NCBI GenBank assembly: GCA_020436085.1
Contig: JAGQYM010000036.1
Span: forward strand, 1-46,973
Origin: Cyclobacteriaceae bacterium
GTDB lineage: Bacteria; Bacteroidota; Bacteroidia; Cytophagales; Cyclobacteriaceae
Length of the DNA stretch: 46,973 nt
Direction: 5' to 3'
Numbering within the stretch: position 1 is the stretch's first letter; the number at the start of each line of letters is the position of its first letter. Of the stretch, positions 26,451 to 35,247 are shown piece after piece. The notes beneath the pieces were generated by a model that ran no database searches, was not told the origin of the DNA, and saw nothing but the letters and a program-made list of their open reading frames with translations. Position numbers and translations under genes: made by a program.

Positions 26451-27264
26451 CAACGCGTGGAGTCCTGTAAAAGAATACAAAGAAATTCTGTTTCATAAGT
26501 ATGAAGGCATAGCACGGATCAGCATCAACCGACCACAGGTGCATAATGCATTCACCCCACTTACCGTGGAAGAAATGATTGACGCCATGGTGATTTGTCG
26601 CGAAGACCCTGAAGTTGGGGTAGTAATATTAACTGGCGAAGGCGGAAAGGCGTTTTGTAGTGGCGGTGATCAGAGCGTGCGAGGACACGGAGGGTACGTT
26701 GGTGGAGACAAAGTTCCGCGACTCAATGTACTCGATTTACAAAAACTAATTCGTTCGATACCTAAGCCGGTAATCGCTGCCGTTGCTGGTTGGGCGATTG
26801 GCGGTGGTCACGTGTTGCATGTCGTATGCGATCTCACTATCGCAGCAGAAAATGCCAGGTTCGGTCAAACGGGTCCGAAAGTGGGAAGCTTTGATGGTGG
26901 CTTTGGAGCATCTTATCTCGCAAGAATTGTTGGTCAAAAGAAGGCAAGAGAGATTTGGTACTTGTGCGATCAATATAATGCTGAGGAAGCCCTTGAGATG
27001 GGACTGGTGAATAAAGTGGTGCCATTGGATAAATTGGAAGAAACCTACATCGAGTGGGCCAGGAAAATATTAAAAAAGAGCCCACTAGCTATTCGCATGT
27101 TGAAATGTGCATTCAACGCGGAACTGGATGGCCAAGCTGGAATTCAGGAACTGGCAGGCAATGCTACACTGCTCTACTATCTGAGTGATGAAGCCAAGGA
27201 GGGCAAAAATGCATTTCTGGAAAAGAGGGAGCCCGACTTCTCAAAGTTTCCGAAGTTCCCCTAG
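26440..27264 (+). CDS. menB: 1,4-dihydroxy-2-naphthoyl-CoA synthase
   Basis: A crotonase-fold enzyme that closes the second ring, turning o-succinylbenzoyl-CoA into 1,4-dihydroxy-2-naphthoyl-CoA. The protein has 274 residues, normal for MenB. The signature pieces are [15 protein letters not shown] for CoA and substrate binding, [12 protein letters not shown] in the oxyanion region, and [14 protein letters not shown], characteristic of MenB against other crotonases. ATG at 26440 lies inside the end of menD, and menE starts 6 bp after the stop. Confidence 0.96.
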   Translation: MKLSNAWSPVKEYKEILFHKYEGIARISINRPQVHNAFTPLTVEEMIDAMVICREDPEVGVVILTGEGGKAFCSGGDQSVRGHGGYVGGDKVPRLNVLDLQKLIRSIPKPVIAAVAGWAIGGGHVLHVVCDLTIAAENARFGQTGPKVGSFDGGFGASYLARIVGQKKAREIWYLCDQYNAEEALEMGLVNKVVPLDKLEETYIEWARKILKKSPLAIRMLKCAFNAELDGQAGIQELAGNATLLYYLSDEAKEGKNAFLEKREPDFSKFPKFP

Positions 27265-27270
27265 TCGGCG

Positions 27271-28377
27271 ATGGATTCAGGAATCATTATCAGAGGCGTT
27301 AGGTTTACTTACCAGCAGCTGATCAATGGCGACTTTATCCCGCAATCTGATTTCGAAAAAAATGTAGTTGACTTCACCCGTCTCTGGTGGGGTAACAACA
27401 ACTCGTTTGAGATGAAGACCTCTGGCTCCACAGGTGAGCCAAAAACAATTCTGGTGACGCGGGAGCAAATGATTGGGAGTGCCCGGAATACCATCAAGCA
27501 TCTAGGACTTAAAGCTGGTGATAATGCTCTCGTTTGTCTCGATCCGGCATACATCGCAGGTAAGATGATGCTGGTAAGATGTTTCGAACATGAGTTAAAC
27601 ATTATTCTTTCTGACCCGAAAGCCAATCCCTTGATTGATACTCCATCAGCTATTAGAATTGATTTCGTAGCATTGGTGCCTCTTCAACTCCAACAACTTG
27701 TCAAAGAGTGTCGCGACCGTCTTAACAAAATACAAGTGGTCATTGTTGGAGGAGCATCAGTGGATAAACATCTGGAAAATGACATTGTCAACCTCAACTG
27801 CGATGTCTACTCCACTTACGGCATGACCGAAACAGTGTCGCATGTTGCCTTGCAAAAACTAAACGGTAATGATAGAAGTCAATATTTTGAGGCATTACCG
27901 GGCGTAGACTTGGATGTTGATGATAGGGGCTGTCTCACGATAGAAGCCGACTATCTCCCTAACAAAATCGTTACCAATGACATGGTGGATTTAGTTGATC
28001 AGAAGCGCTTCGTTTGGAAAGGCCGTGTCGACAATGTGATTAACACAGGCGGGATTAAAATCAGTCCCGAGGTCATTGAACAAAAACTAAGTTCGATAGT
28101 GCTCAAGTCCACAATAGCCGCTGACTATTTTATAGGGGGAATAGAGGATGAAACTCTGGGTCAGAAGTTGTGTCTTTTCATTGAGATGAGTTCACTCGGC
28201 CACGAGAGCCTGGAGAAGTTGAAGGAAGAAGCAGCAGCCATGCTTTCAAAGTATGAGATACCTAAAGAAATTCGGTTAGTTGACAAACTTGTCAGAACAC
28301 CAACAGGAAAGATTAACCGCAAGGAAAGTATTTATCTATCGCCCGTCCAGATCCACAAGTGGATCAGACGAGGATAG
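27271..28377 (+). CDS. menE: o-succinylbenzoate-CoA ligase
   Basis: An AMP-binding adenylate-forming ligase that activates o-succinylbenzoate with CoA. At 368 residues it is shorter than the usual 450-490, as is common for MenE in Bacteroidota, where the N-terminal part is reduced. Core motifs are T-S-G-S-T-G-E-P-K (P-loop), Y-S-T-Y-G-M-T-E-T, the hinge region K-G-R-V-D-N-V-I-N-T-G-G-I-K-I and the C-terminal lysine loop R-T-P-T-G-K-I-N-R-K. It is the last + strand gene of the men run and converges with the repressor gene, whose stop lies 11 bp away. Confidence 0.92.
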   Translation: MDSGIIIRGVRFTYQQLINGDFIPQSDFEKNVVDFTRLWWGNNNSFEMKTSGSTGEPKTILVTREQMIGSARNTIKHLGLKAGDNALVCLDPAYIAGKMMLVRCFEHELNIILSDPKANPLIDTPSAIRIDFVALVPLQLQQLVKECRDRLNKIQVVIVGGASVDKHLENDIVNLNCDVYSTYGMTETVSHVALQKLNGNDRSQYFEALPGVDLDVDDRGCLTIEADYLPNKIVTNDMVDLVDQKRFVWKGRVDNVINTGGIKISPEVIEQKLSSIVLKSTIAADYFIGGIEDETLGQKLCLFIEMSSLGHESLEKLKEEAAAMLSKYEIPKEIRLVDKLVRTPTGKINRKESIYLSPVQIHKWIRRG

Positions 28378-28388
28378 AAACGCTAGGC

Positions 28389-29177
28389 TTACTTTTTCTT
28401 GCTTTTTATGTCAAGGATTTCTTTTTGAAGATCGAGTACAACGCCTGCCAGTTGTTCAATCGACATATCTTTTTGAGACTCTACATCCGGAAACTGTACA
28501 CTAATGTAAGCCTTGGCCGACCAGGCTTCAATCACATCGGACCCATCAATTTGGTAGGGTGCATATTGACGATTGTCAGATACCAAAAATAGCTTTCCGC
28601 TTTCATCGAGGTAGTTAAACACTCTTTTGTAGACAACGCCCTCGCGCTCGGTTACAAGCACATACGTCTTGCCATTCTTCAGGTCTTTCAAATTATCCAA
28701 ATACTCACCGATGATAATTGTACCGGGAAGAATTGGAAGCATTGAATCGCCACTGATTTCAAAGGCCCGATAAGTGCCGGACTTTAACATTGGTAATTTG
28801 AATTTCGGCAATTCCTTTACATACTCAGGATCAGCATAACCATTGAGATAGCCAGCTGCTGCTTTCTGTGGAACCAATTCAATGTTTTCCTTCTCATCAG
28901 AGTCGACCGAAACCACTAATACTTCTTTTCCTCTCTGATGATTCTGCGGCAGCACAGACAGCGGTGTCGAGTCATCAAGATCTGTTCCAATTATCGTATC
29001 TACCGAAAATCCTGAATGTGTTGCCATCTGCTGGAGTAACTCAAGGCGAGGCTCAGCCCTCCCCTCTTCATAAGCTCCAACCAGCGATCGCTTGATTCCC
29101 AACAATTGGCCAAACTGATCCTGTGTGAGTCTTAGTTGTTTCCTGATGAACTTAACGTTTGAGCTTAGTCGTGTCAT
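28389..29177 (-). CDS. XRE-type LexA/S24-family autocleaving repressor
   Basis: A transcription regulator of 262 residues. The N-terminal XRE helix-turn-helix (about 5-62, with L-T-Q-D-Q-F-G-Q-L-L-G and R-S-L-V-G-A-Y-E-E-G) is joined by a linker to a peptidase S24 domain (about 100-225). The self-cleavage apparatus is complete: site A108-G109, nucleophile S145 in I-S-G-D-S-M-L-P, and general base K184 in V-V-Y-K-R. A short helical tail (about 240-262) is predicted. It should bind DNA as a dimer and lose activity on cleavage, as LexA or CI-type repressors do under a RecA-type or other signal. It is read with a small upstream gene (2 bp gap). Two 19-bp boxes upstream are candidate operators. 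No phage genes are nearby. Confidence 0.88.
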   Translation of the reverse strand: MTRLSSNVKFIRKQLRLTQDQFGQLLGIKRSLVGAYEEGRAEPRLELLQQMATHSGFSVDTIIGTDLDDSTPLSVLPQNHQRGKEVLVVSVDSDEKENIELVPQKAAAGYLNGYADPEYVKELPKFKLPMLKSGTYRAFEISGDSMLPILPGTIIIGEYLDNLKDLKNGKTYVLVTEREGVVYKRVFNYLDESGKLFLVSDNRQYAPYQIDGSDVIEAWSAKAYISVQFPDVESQKDMSIEQLAGVVLDLQKEILDIKSKKK

Positions 29178-29179
29178 GG

Positions 29180-29443
29180 TTATCGTTTAAAGACTAATAT
29201 TCTACCAGAGTTAATTTCCTTTTTACAAAGTGAAAACAGATTTCGCTGATAGTATCTATCTGAATTCTGCATAGCAGTTAAATGACGATTGATTTTGGTG
29301 ATGATTTCTGTAACTGATGTCTTCGCCTCCGCAAGCATATATCCATAATATTCGTCACCTGCCCCCACTGTGGAAAAATTCACCTGAAATCTCCCGGATT
29401 CCAGTTTTCTGCTTTTTAGCTTCAGTTTTGACGTCATGTCCAT
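29180..29443 (-). CDS. small hypothetical protein co-transcribed with the S24 repressor
   Basis: A basic protein of 87 residues that I do not recognise. It begins M-D-M-T-S-K-L-K-L-K-S-R-K-L and is followed by predicted strand (R-F-Q-V-N-F-S-T-V) and two helices, with no signal peptide, TM segment or metal motif. ATG at 29443 or two codons later (29437) could be the start. It lies 2 bp upstream of the repressor gene, so the two form an operon. A 19-bp operator-like box sits 8 bp upstream of its start, suggesting autoregulation. It might modulate the repressor; that is a guess from position. Confidence 0.6.
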   Translation of the reverse strand: MDMTSKLKLKSRKLESGRFQVNFSTVGAGDEYYGYMLAEAKTSVTEIITKINRHLTAMQNSDRYYQRNLFSLCKKEINSGRILVFKR

Positions 29444-29450
29444 GGCCTTA

Positions 29451-29469
29451 ACTAATATTTTTAGCTAAT
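29451..29469. promoter_or_regulatory. operator-like box 1 upstream of the repressor operon
   Basis: ACTAATATTTTTAGCTAAT contains the palindromic core TTAGCTAA. It agrees with box 2 at 15 of 19 positions and lies 8 bp upstream of the small gene's start, where a bound repressor would block transcription. Confidence 0.45.
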
Positions 29470-29503
29470 TAAAAGCCTATCATTAGTAATAGCAAGGAAA
29501 ATG

Positions 29504-29522
29504 ACTAAAATATTTAGCTATA
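29504..29522. promoter_or_regulatory. operator-like box 2 upstream of the repressor operon
   Basis: ACTAAAATATTTAGCTATA is a near copy of box 1 with the shared core TAGCTA. The boxes start 53 bp apart, about five helical turns, so dimers could bind on the same DNA face. Box 2 overlaps the menC stop codon. Confidence 0.42.
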
Positions 29523-30609
29523 GTTCAATTAACCAGGGCAGGTCCGCAGAATAACGCAGTTTTCCCCTTTCTACTACTAAGGGGGATTCGAAGTTATCAG
29601 AATAGATTTTGCCCGTTCCGAGCCCTTGATGGAGAGGATTTGTGAAATTGGCCGTGAACTGGGCAATTGCATTTAGGCCGATATTGGATTCCAGCGCTGA
29701 GGTTATCCACCATCCGATCTTTTGTTTTTCAGCAAGGTCAATCCACTCACTGCAACCCGAGAGGCCTCCGTGGAGAGAGGGTTTTAGAATGATATACTTT
29801 GGATTCAATGCCCCCAATAATTCCTCCTTCTCTGAGGGACCTTTTTTACCTATTAGCTCCTCATCAAGTGCAATTGGAATTGGTGAACTACGGCACAGAT
29901 CGGCCAGCACTTTGCTACCTGTCTTCACCGGTTGTTCAATGGAATGTATCTTAAACTTTGAAAGTTCATAGAGCTTGTACATCGCCTCACCTGGCTTGAG
30001 TGCTCCATTAGCATCTAGCCTTAGCTGGATCTCCTGCTTAAAATATTTTCTTCTGACATACTGCAGAATATCGCACTCCTTCTCAAAGTCAATCCCTCCT
30101 ACTTTCAGCTTCAGGCAATCAAAGCCATCCTGGATTTTGATCTCAATTTGCTGCAGCATTTGGTCCATCCCACCCATCCAAATGAGTCCATTTATAACAA
30201 TTGATTTTCCTTTTCGGAAATCATTGTCAAATATCAACCGCTCCCCTCCATTCTTTAAGTCCAACAAGGCTGTTTCAAATGCAAATAGTAGTGATGATGC
30301 CGATGTGCCCTCAGTCACAGACAAAACCCAGTTCGCCATTTCATGAAGAGTTCCCGGGATCTGGTTAATACTTAGGTTGGCCTTGTTGAATGCCTCCACT
30401 GCTTTTTCAATCTCTTTCTCAAAGTCTCCCTCCAACTCCGGACTCAACCCGGGCAGCGGACCAGCCTCACCTATTCCGATAACTCCTGAAGAACCGGAAT
30501 CCTCAAGCTTAATAAACCAGGAATCCTTTTCCGACATCGTTCCCCGCGAGGTTTTTGCCCTGAAATTGAAGTGAAAGGTTCCTTTCTTGAATGACGCCCG
30601 GATAGCCAT
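29518..30609 (-). CDS. menC: o-succinylbenzoate synthase
   Basis: An enolase-superfamily dehydratase that forms o-succinylbenzoate from SHCHC in menaquinone synthesis. From ATG 30609 the protein has 363 residues, which fits the family. The reading frame is open for 54 more codons upstream, but that part lacks MenC character and would overlap queA. Motifs: G-E-A-G-P-L-P-G-L-S near the N-terminus, L-K-L-K-V-G-G with the catalytic lysines, R-L-D-A-N-G and E-Q-P as metal ligands, L-D-E-E-L, and L-K-P-S-L-H-G-G. It is separated from menFDBE by the repressor pair and lies on the other strand, so it is probably transcribed separately, divergently from queA. Confidence 0.92.
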   Translation of the reverse strand: MAIRASFKKGTFHFNFRAKTSRGTMSEKDSWFIKLEDSGSSGVIGIGEAGPLPGLSPELEGDFEKEIEKAVEAFNKANLSINQIPGTLHEMANWVLSVTEGTSASSLLFAFETALLDLKNGGERLIFDNDFRKGKSIVINGLIWMGGMDQMLQQIEIKIQDGFDCLKLKVGGIDFEKECDILQYVRRKYFKQEIQLRLDANGALKPGEAMYKLYELSKFKIHSIEQPVKTGSKVLADLCRSSPIPIALDEELIGKKGPSEKEELLGALNPKYIILKPSLHGGLSGCSEWIDLAEKQKIGWWITSALESNIGLNAIAQFTANFTNPLHQGLGTGKIYSDNFESPLVVERGKLRYSADLPWLIEL

Positions 30610-30665
30610 TTTGCTAATATGAATCCCTTCCACCTGAAATACAACGTTCGTCCCGCGATGAACCT

Positions 30666-30673
30666 TAACTTTG
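30666..30673 (+). promoter_or_regulatory. -7 box TAACTTTG upstream of queA
   Basis: TAACTTTG fits the TAnnTTTG consensus exactly and lies 14 bp before the queA ATG. No TTTG is present 19-20 bp upstream. Confidence 0.42.
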
Positions 30674-30687
30674 CCGGCATTTGAATT

Positions 30688-31875
30688 ATGAAGGAGATCA
30701 GGACTGACGATTTTTTTTACAACCTGCCCGAGGACAGGATTGCTCAGTTTCCTCTTGCGGAACGAGATCAATCCAAACTGCTGCTATTCAAAGAGGGTAA
30801 AATCCAGCATCGACAATTTTTTGACCTGCCACATTTGCTCCCAACCAATTCATGTCTTTTTTTCAACGATACCAAGGTCATCCCCGCACGAATCCAGTTT
30901 GTAAAGGAGACGGGTGCCGCCATCGAGGTATTCTTACTTAATCCGGTGGACAAAAAGATGCCGCTCGCCATGGCAATGCAGGCCCGGGAATCTGCGGAAT
31001 GGGAGTGCATGATCGGTAATCTAAAAAGGTGGACCAAGGGAACCACGCTGACTCTCGTTCGCAATGAAGTTACATTAAGAGCCAACGTGATCGATCACGC
31101 GAAAGGGCTGGTCAGGTTTGAATGGACTCCGGGGATTATTTCCTTTGCGGAGATCGTTAGCCTGACGGGGAGTACACCCTTACCGCCTTACCTCAAAAGG
31201 CAAGCTGAGGTCTCCGATTCCAAAAGATATCAAACTGTTTATTCAAGATTTGAAGGAGCCGTGGCCGCCCCGACAGCCGGGCTGCACTTCACCGAAGAAG
31301 TAATGGCGAACCTTAAGAAAAAGGATATCGAGGTTGACTTCCTTACTCTTCATGTCAGCGCTGGAACATTTGCTCCAATAAAAAGCAAAAATGCCCTCGA
31401 ACATCCAATGCACTCCGAACAAGTCGTGGTCCATCGTACGACACTTGAAAAGTTAACGGGTAGCGACAGGCCCAACATAGCTGTGGGTACAACCGCCATG
31501 AGAACCCTTGAAAGTCTGTACTGGTACGGAGTAAAGTTGCTTAAGGGCGGATCGCATGACTTTATCATCGCTCAAGACGACCCGTATCAACACGATCTTG
31601 CGACATTACCTGCAAGGCGCGAAGCTTTGGCTATGGTACTTAACAAACTAACTGGAGATCAAATAGTTGGATCTACTTCTATTTACATCGTCCCAGGTTA
31701 TCAGTTCCGGGTTTGTGACGGGCTGATCACCAACTTCCATCAGCCCGGATCAACACTGATGCTGCTAGTCGCTGCATTTGTTGGAGATCATTGGAAAGAT
31801 ATCTATGACGGAGCATTGCTCAGCGGATATCGCTTCCTCAGTTATGGAGATAGCTCGCTGCTCTTGCCCGGTTAG
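30688..31875 (+). CDS. queA: S-adenosylmethionine:tRNA ribosyltransferase-isomerase
   Basis: QueA transfers and rearranges the ribosyl group of SAM to the 7-aminomethyl-deazaguanine base of tRNA, giving epoxyqueuosine. The protein has 395 residues, longer than the E. coli enzyme (about 356) but like a second bacterial subgroup. Motifs: the N-terminal F-Y-N-L-P-E-D-R-I-A-Q, R-D-Q-S-K-L-L, F-N-D-T-K-V-I-P-A-R-I, A-A-P-T-A-G-L-H-F-T in the active site, H-V-S-A-G-T-F-A-P-I, T-T-A-M-R-T-L-E and I-T-N-F-H-Q-P-G-S-T-L. ATG 30688 is preceded by a -7 box. It diverges from menC. Confidence 0.94.
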   Translation: MKEIRTDDFFYNLPEDRIAQFPLAERDQSKLLLFKEGKIQHRQFFDLPHLLPTNSCLFFNDTKVIPARIQFVKETGAAIEVFLLNPVDKKMPLAMAMQARESAEWECMIGNLKRWTKGTTLTLVRNEVTLRANVIDHAKGLVRFEWTPGIISFAEIVSLTGSTPLPPYLKRQAEVSDSKRYQTVYSRFEGAVAAPTAGLHFTEEVMANLKKKDIEVDFLTLHVSAGTFAPIKSKNALEHPMHSEQVVVHRTTLEKLTGSDRPNIAVGTTAMRTLESLYWYGVKLLKGGSHDFIIAQDDPYQHDLATLPARREALAMVLNKLTGDQIVGSTSIYIVPGYQFRVCDGLITNFHQPGSTLMLLVAAFVGDHWKDIYDGALLSGYRFLSYGDSSLLLPG

Positions 31876-32056
31876 TCAGGATTTTCACCAACCTATTTCT
31901 CGCCAAATCTTTAACGAATTTATATTAGATTATCTCTTTATCTATGGGAGGTAATGCTCTCTTAACCAAATAGTAATAGAAGTGAATTTGACCCATCGGG
32001 CTAATAGGAAATCTCATTGATTCTTTTCAAATTTATAAGTTCAGAAGACTTCACCT

Positions 32057-35000
32057 ATGAAATCACGTATCCTCAGGATGCTGGATGTAGAGCCAGAAGA
32101 ATCAGGAAGAGTGTTCCTCCTGCTGGCCATTAGCTTTTTTATGGGACTGTTCTTGGCAACGGTGACCGTGGCCTCTCAGACCCTTTTCCTGACGTATTTC
32201 AGTGAAACTGAGGACCTTCCGATTGCGCTGGTGGTGTCTGGTGCGTTTGCGATTGTTGCCACAGGGATATATAACTTCTTCCAGGGACGTATCAGATTTA
32301 GCATTCTGGCTACCGCGAGCCTTATTGTCATTCTTGGATTAACTGCCTTCATCGAGTTTGGTGACAACTGGATCGAAGATGAGAACCTCCTCTATTATTT
32401 CGGTTTTACTCAAATTTTGCCTTTCACGTTCATATCCCTGCTTGTGTTCTGGGGAACCTTCAACCGTCTATTCTCATTGAAACAAGTCAAGCGGGTGATC
32501 GGTAGCGTAGACGTGGGGATGGACATTGCTTCAATTCTGGCCTTTTTCACCATTCCGATCCTTATCCAGTTCGGTCTTGAGACAACCACACTATTTACAA
32601 TTGGTCTATTCAGTGTTGTCGGTTACCTGGTACTATACCTTGTTTTGGCTAGCAAATACCTTGGAAAAGATGCAGTGGTTGTGATGAAGGAATCGGACAA
32701 CAAAAAATTGTCCTTCGGGCAATTTCTTGGCAATCGCTACATCGTGGCCATGTCGCTATTCATCATTGTGTCTATGGTGGGACTGCGATTCGTTGATTAC
32801 TCCTTTTTCAACGCTGTAACTAATCAATATCAGGCAAATCCTGAATACCTGCCTACGTTCCTCAGTTTGTTCGAGGGTACTATTGTAATTTTCAGCTTCC
32901 TTTTCACCACGTTCGTAACTGACAAAATCAATCAGGATTACGGACTCAGAGTCTCGTTATTGATTAACCCCCTTCTCCTTTTAATTTTCACTGGTGCCGC
33001 TTTTGCCTTGGGTCTGACTTTCGGATACGATCCTTCAGCGGGTAATTCGGTAATCTTCTTCTTTATTATGATTGCGATGAGCAAGCTCTTCATCAACTCG
33101 ATGAAGGATGCCATTGATGATCCAACTTTCAAGTTCTATTACGTCCCAATTGACAAATCAATCAAGATCGATGCACAGACTAAAATTGAAGGTATCGTAA
33201 TTGGGCTGGGCAGTACCATCGCAGGGGGCTTGATCGTGTTGATCAACTCCTTTAAAATATTCAATCTTCTATCCGTAACGCTGTTTACCATTCCAGTTCT
33301 GCTCGCCTGGTATTGGGTGACAAACAGAATGTACAAGGGATATCGTGACACGCTTCAAGGATCACTCGCTACAAATAAAACCGAAGCTGAAAAGCACTTG
33401 GTTAAGGAGTACACAATGGACAGTGTACTCTCAAGAGAAGTAAACGGAACCGCTGAAGAAAAAGTGATCTATGGCTTGAGGCTGATGGAAAAACTAGAGC
33501 CGGCTCTATTCGAGAGTTCCATTATCACATTAGCCGACAGCGACCTGAAGAAAGTGAAACAGTTCGCTAAAGAAAAAATTCAGGAACTAGGGATAGGCCA
33601 GGATTTCAACAGCGAGATAAAAGGTCTGGCGCGACAAGCCGCAGGTGAGTCCGAGGACAGCGACCTCCTCTCAATTTCTACTGATCGGCTGATGAAGCTC
33701 AGCAAGTCGATCAAACAGAACGATCGGATGCTGGCCGCCAAGTTGTTGAGAAAAATGGTAAGCCAAAAAACCATTTTCATTTTGCTTGAATTATTAAGAG
33801 ATGCTGATCCGAGAGTACGAGAAGAAGCCTTGTTGACGGCTCGAAAAGTGAAGAGGCCCGAAACGTGGAGTGTACTTATCGAACTTCTGTCATCGCCAGC
33901 CTATGCTCATCAGGCTGCATCAGCATTGAAAGAGGCTGGTGAAGATGCACTTGAAACTCTCGAGACCGCATTTCACAAGTCAGGTCAGACTGATCTTGTG
34001 ATGTTGAAGATCGTTCAGATCATCGGCCACATTGGCGGACAAAAAGGAACGGCAATGTTGTGGCAAAAGGCCGACTATCCTGACAAGAGAATTGTAAAAC
34101 AAATACTCTACTCGCTAAGGTTTATGAATTATCAGGCCTCAGGGCGAGAAGTAACTGTCGTGAAAGATCTCCTTGATATCGAGATGAGCAAAACGCTGTG
34201 GAACCTTGCCGCTCTTGAAGAACTTCCAGAAGAGGAGCACTTTAAGTTTTTGAGACAAGCGTTGAGAGAAGAGATCAGAGACAACTACGATCAGATCACG
34301 CTACTCCTCTCCCTCCTTTACGATCCGCAGTCTGTTCAACTGGTGAAGGAAAATATTGAGTCTGACTCTTCAGATGGTACAGCCTATGCACTTGAACTTT
34401 TGGATCTCTTTGTTGATCCAGATCTCAAGCCAAAGCTGATTCCACTACTTGATGATGATTCAACTATTTCTAAACTGGAGAAACTTCAGATTTACTTCCC
34501 GCGTGAGAGCTACAACCCTGTTCAGGTTATCAACTACATCCTCAATAGAGATTTTAACTTTAACAACAGATGGTCGAAGTTGTGTGCAGTTCACGCATCC
34601 GCTTACATTAAAGATTTCCGTATCAGCCGTGGTTTGATTGCCCAAATGTTCAATCAGGACAAACTTTTGCAAGAAACCGCAGCATGGGTTATCTATAATA
34701 AGGACAAGAAAGCCTACGAGACTATTGCGGAACGCCTACCCTTTAAAGACAAAAAATTCCTCGATTCATCAATCGAAAACAATCAATTACTTGACGGTCT
34801 GGATGATGGATTCTTCCTGGGCATTGAAATGGTAATGTTTATCAAAGACATGCCAGCCTTTAAAGGAATTGAAGGTAACCTGCTGGCCGACCTGGCAGAC
34901 AAGATCATGCCGGTAAATCTCAAGAATAATGACAAAGTAGTTTTCGATAGCAATCAGCCTAGCCCAATATTGATCACCGCCCACGGGCAAGTGACATTGA

Positions 35001-35224
35001 AAGCCGAAGGCGGAGAAGTAATGACACTGAAGCGCGGTGAGATTTTTGGTGACTTATTTATGGATGGGGTGACACCACCGCTTAGTGAACTTGTAGCAAC
35101 CGAGCAAAGTGTGGTGTTCCGAATCAGTGTCACAGATTTCTACTTTGTATTGGCCAACCACCACGAATTGGTACAGGGTCTTATCAAGAACAGTTCAGCA
35201 AAACAGGAAACAGCACTTAGTTAA
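32057..35224 (+). CDS. MFS/NTT-like membrane transporter fused to HEAT repeats and a degenerate cNMP-binding domain
   Basis: A 1055-residue inner-membrane protein. Residues about 18-430 form roughly 12 TM helices resembling the nucleotide-transporter (Npt/NTT) branch of MFS proteins. A helical region (about 470-930) contains HEAT-like repeats (for example L-L-R-D-A-D-P-R-V-R-E-E-A-L). A C-terminal cyclic-nucleotide-binding fold spans about 940-1045. In that fold the phosphate-binding cassette reads G-E995-I-F-G-D999-L and P-P-L1009-S-E, so the usual Glu is Asp and the phosphate-binding Arg is Leu; cAMP/cGMP binding is doubtful. It is the first gene of the module, with 23 bp to the TIR-like gene. 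It may be a membrane sensor or nucleotide carrier. The transport substrate cannot be read from sequence. The 181 bases upstream (31876-32056) hold no clear consensus promoter. Confidence 0.75.
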   Translation: MKSRILRMLDVEPEESGRVFLLLAISFFMGLFLATVTVASQTLFLTYFSETEDLPIALVVSGAFAIVATGIYNFFQGRIRFSILATASLIVILGLTAFIEFGDNWIEDENLLYYFGFTQILPFTFISLLVFWGTFNRLFSLKQVKRVIGSVDVGMDIASILAFFTIPILIQFGLETTTLFTIGLFSVVGYLVLYLVLASKYLGKDAVVVMKESDNKKLSFGQFLGNRYIVAMSLFIIVSMVGLRFVDYSFFNAVTNQYQANPEYLPTFLSLFEGTIVIFSFLFTTFVTDKINQDYGLRVSLLINPLLLLIFTGAAFALGLTFGYDPSAGNSVIFFFIMIAMSKLFINSMKDAIDDPTFKFYYVPIDKSIKIDAQTKIEGIVIGLGSTIAGGLIVLINSFKIFNLLSVTLFTIPVLLAWYWVTNRMYKGYRDTLQGSLATNKTEAEKHLVKEYTMDSVLSREVNGTAEEKVIYGLRLMEKLEPALFESSIITLADSDLKKVKQFAKEKIQELGIGQDFNSEIKGLARQAAGESEDSDLLSISTDRLMKLSKSIKQNDRMLAAKLLRKMVSQKTIFILLELLRDADPRVREEALLTARKVKRPETWSVLIELLSSPAYAHQAASALKEAGEDALETLETAFHKSGQTDLVMLKIVQIIGHIGGQKGTAMLWQKADYPDKRIVKQILYSLRFMNYQASGREVTVVKDLLDIEMSKTLWNLAALEELPEEEHFKFLRQALREEIRDNYDQITLLLSLLYDPQSVQLVKENIESDSSDGTAYALELLDLFVDPDLKPKLIPLLDDDSTISKLEKLQIYFPRESYNPVQVINYILNRDFNFNNRWSKLCAVHASAYIKDFRISRGLIAQMFNQDKLLQETAAWVIYNKDKKAYETIAERLPFKDKKFLDSSIENNQLLDGLDDGFFLGIEMVMFIKDMPAFKGIEGNLLADLADKIMPVNLKNNDKVVFDSNQPSPILITAHGQVTLKAEGGEVMTLKRGEIFGDLFMDGVTPPLSELVATEQSVVFRISVTDFYFVLANHHELVQGLIKNSSAKQETALS

Positions 35225-35247
35225 ACCAAAATTAATCAGCTCTACAG

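Noticed and set aside
28389-29177. S24 repressor considered as a prophage CI marker
   Set aside because: No integrase, terminase, capsid or other phage gene lies nearby, and the flanks are intact menaquinone genes.
30610-30771. Longer menC start giving 54 extra N-terminal residues
   Set aside because: The extension overlaps queA on the other strand and its promoter region, and does not resemble MenC; ATG 30609 fits the family length.
31943-31972. A nine-codon frame (M-G-G-N-A-L-L-T-K) upstream of the transporter-HEAT gene, considered as a leader peptide
   Set aside because: It has no repeated or regulatory codon pattern and no hairpin follows it; a short frame of this kind is expected by chance.
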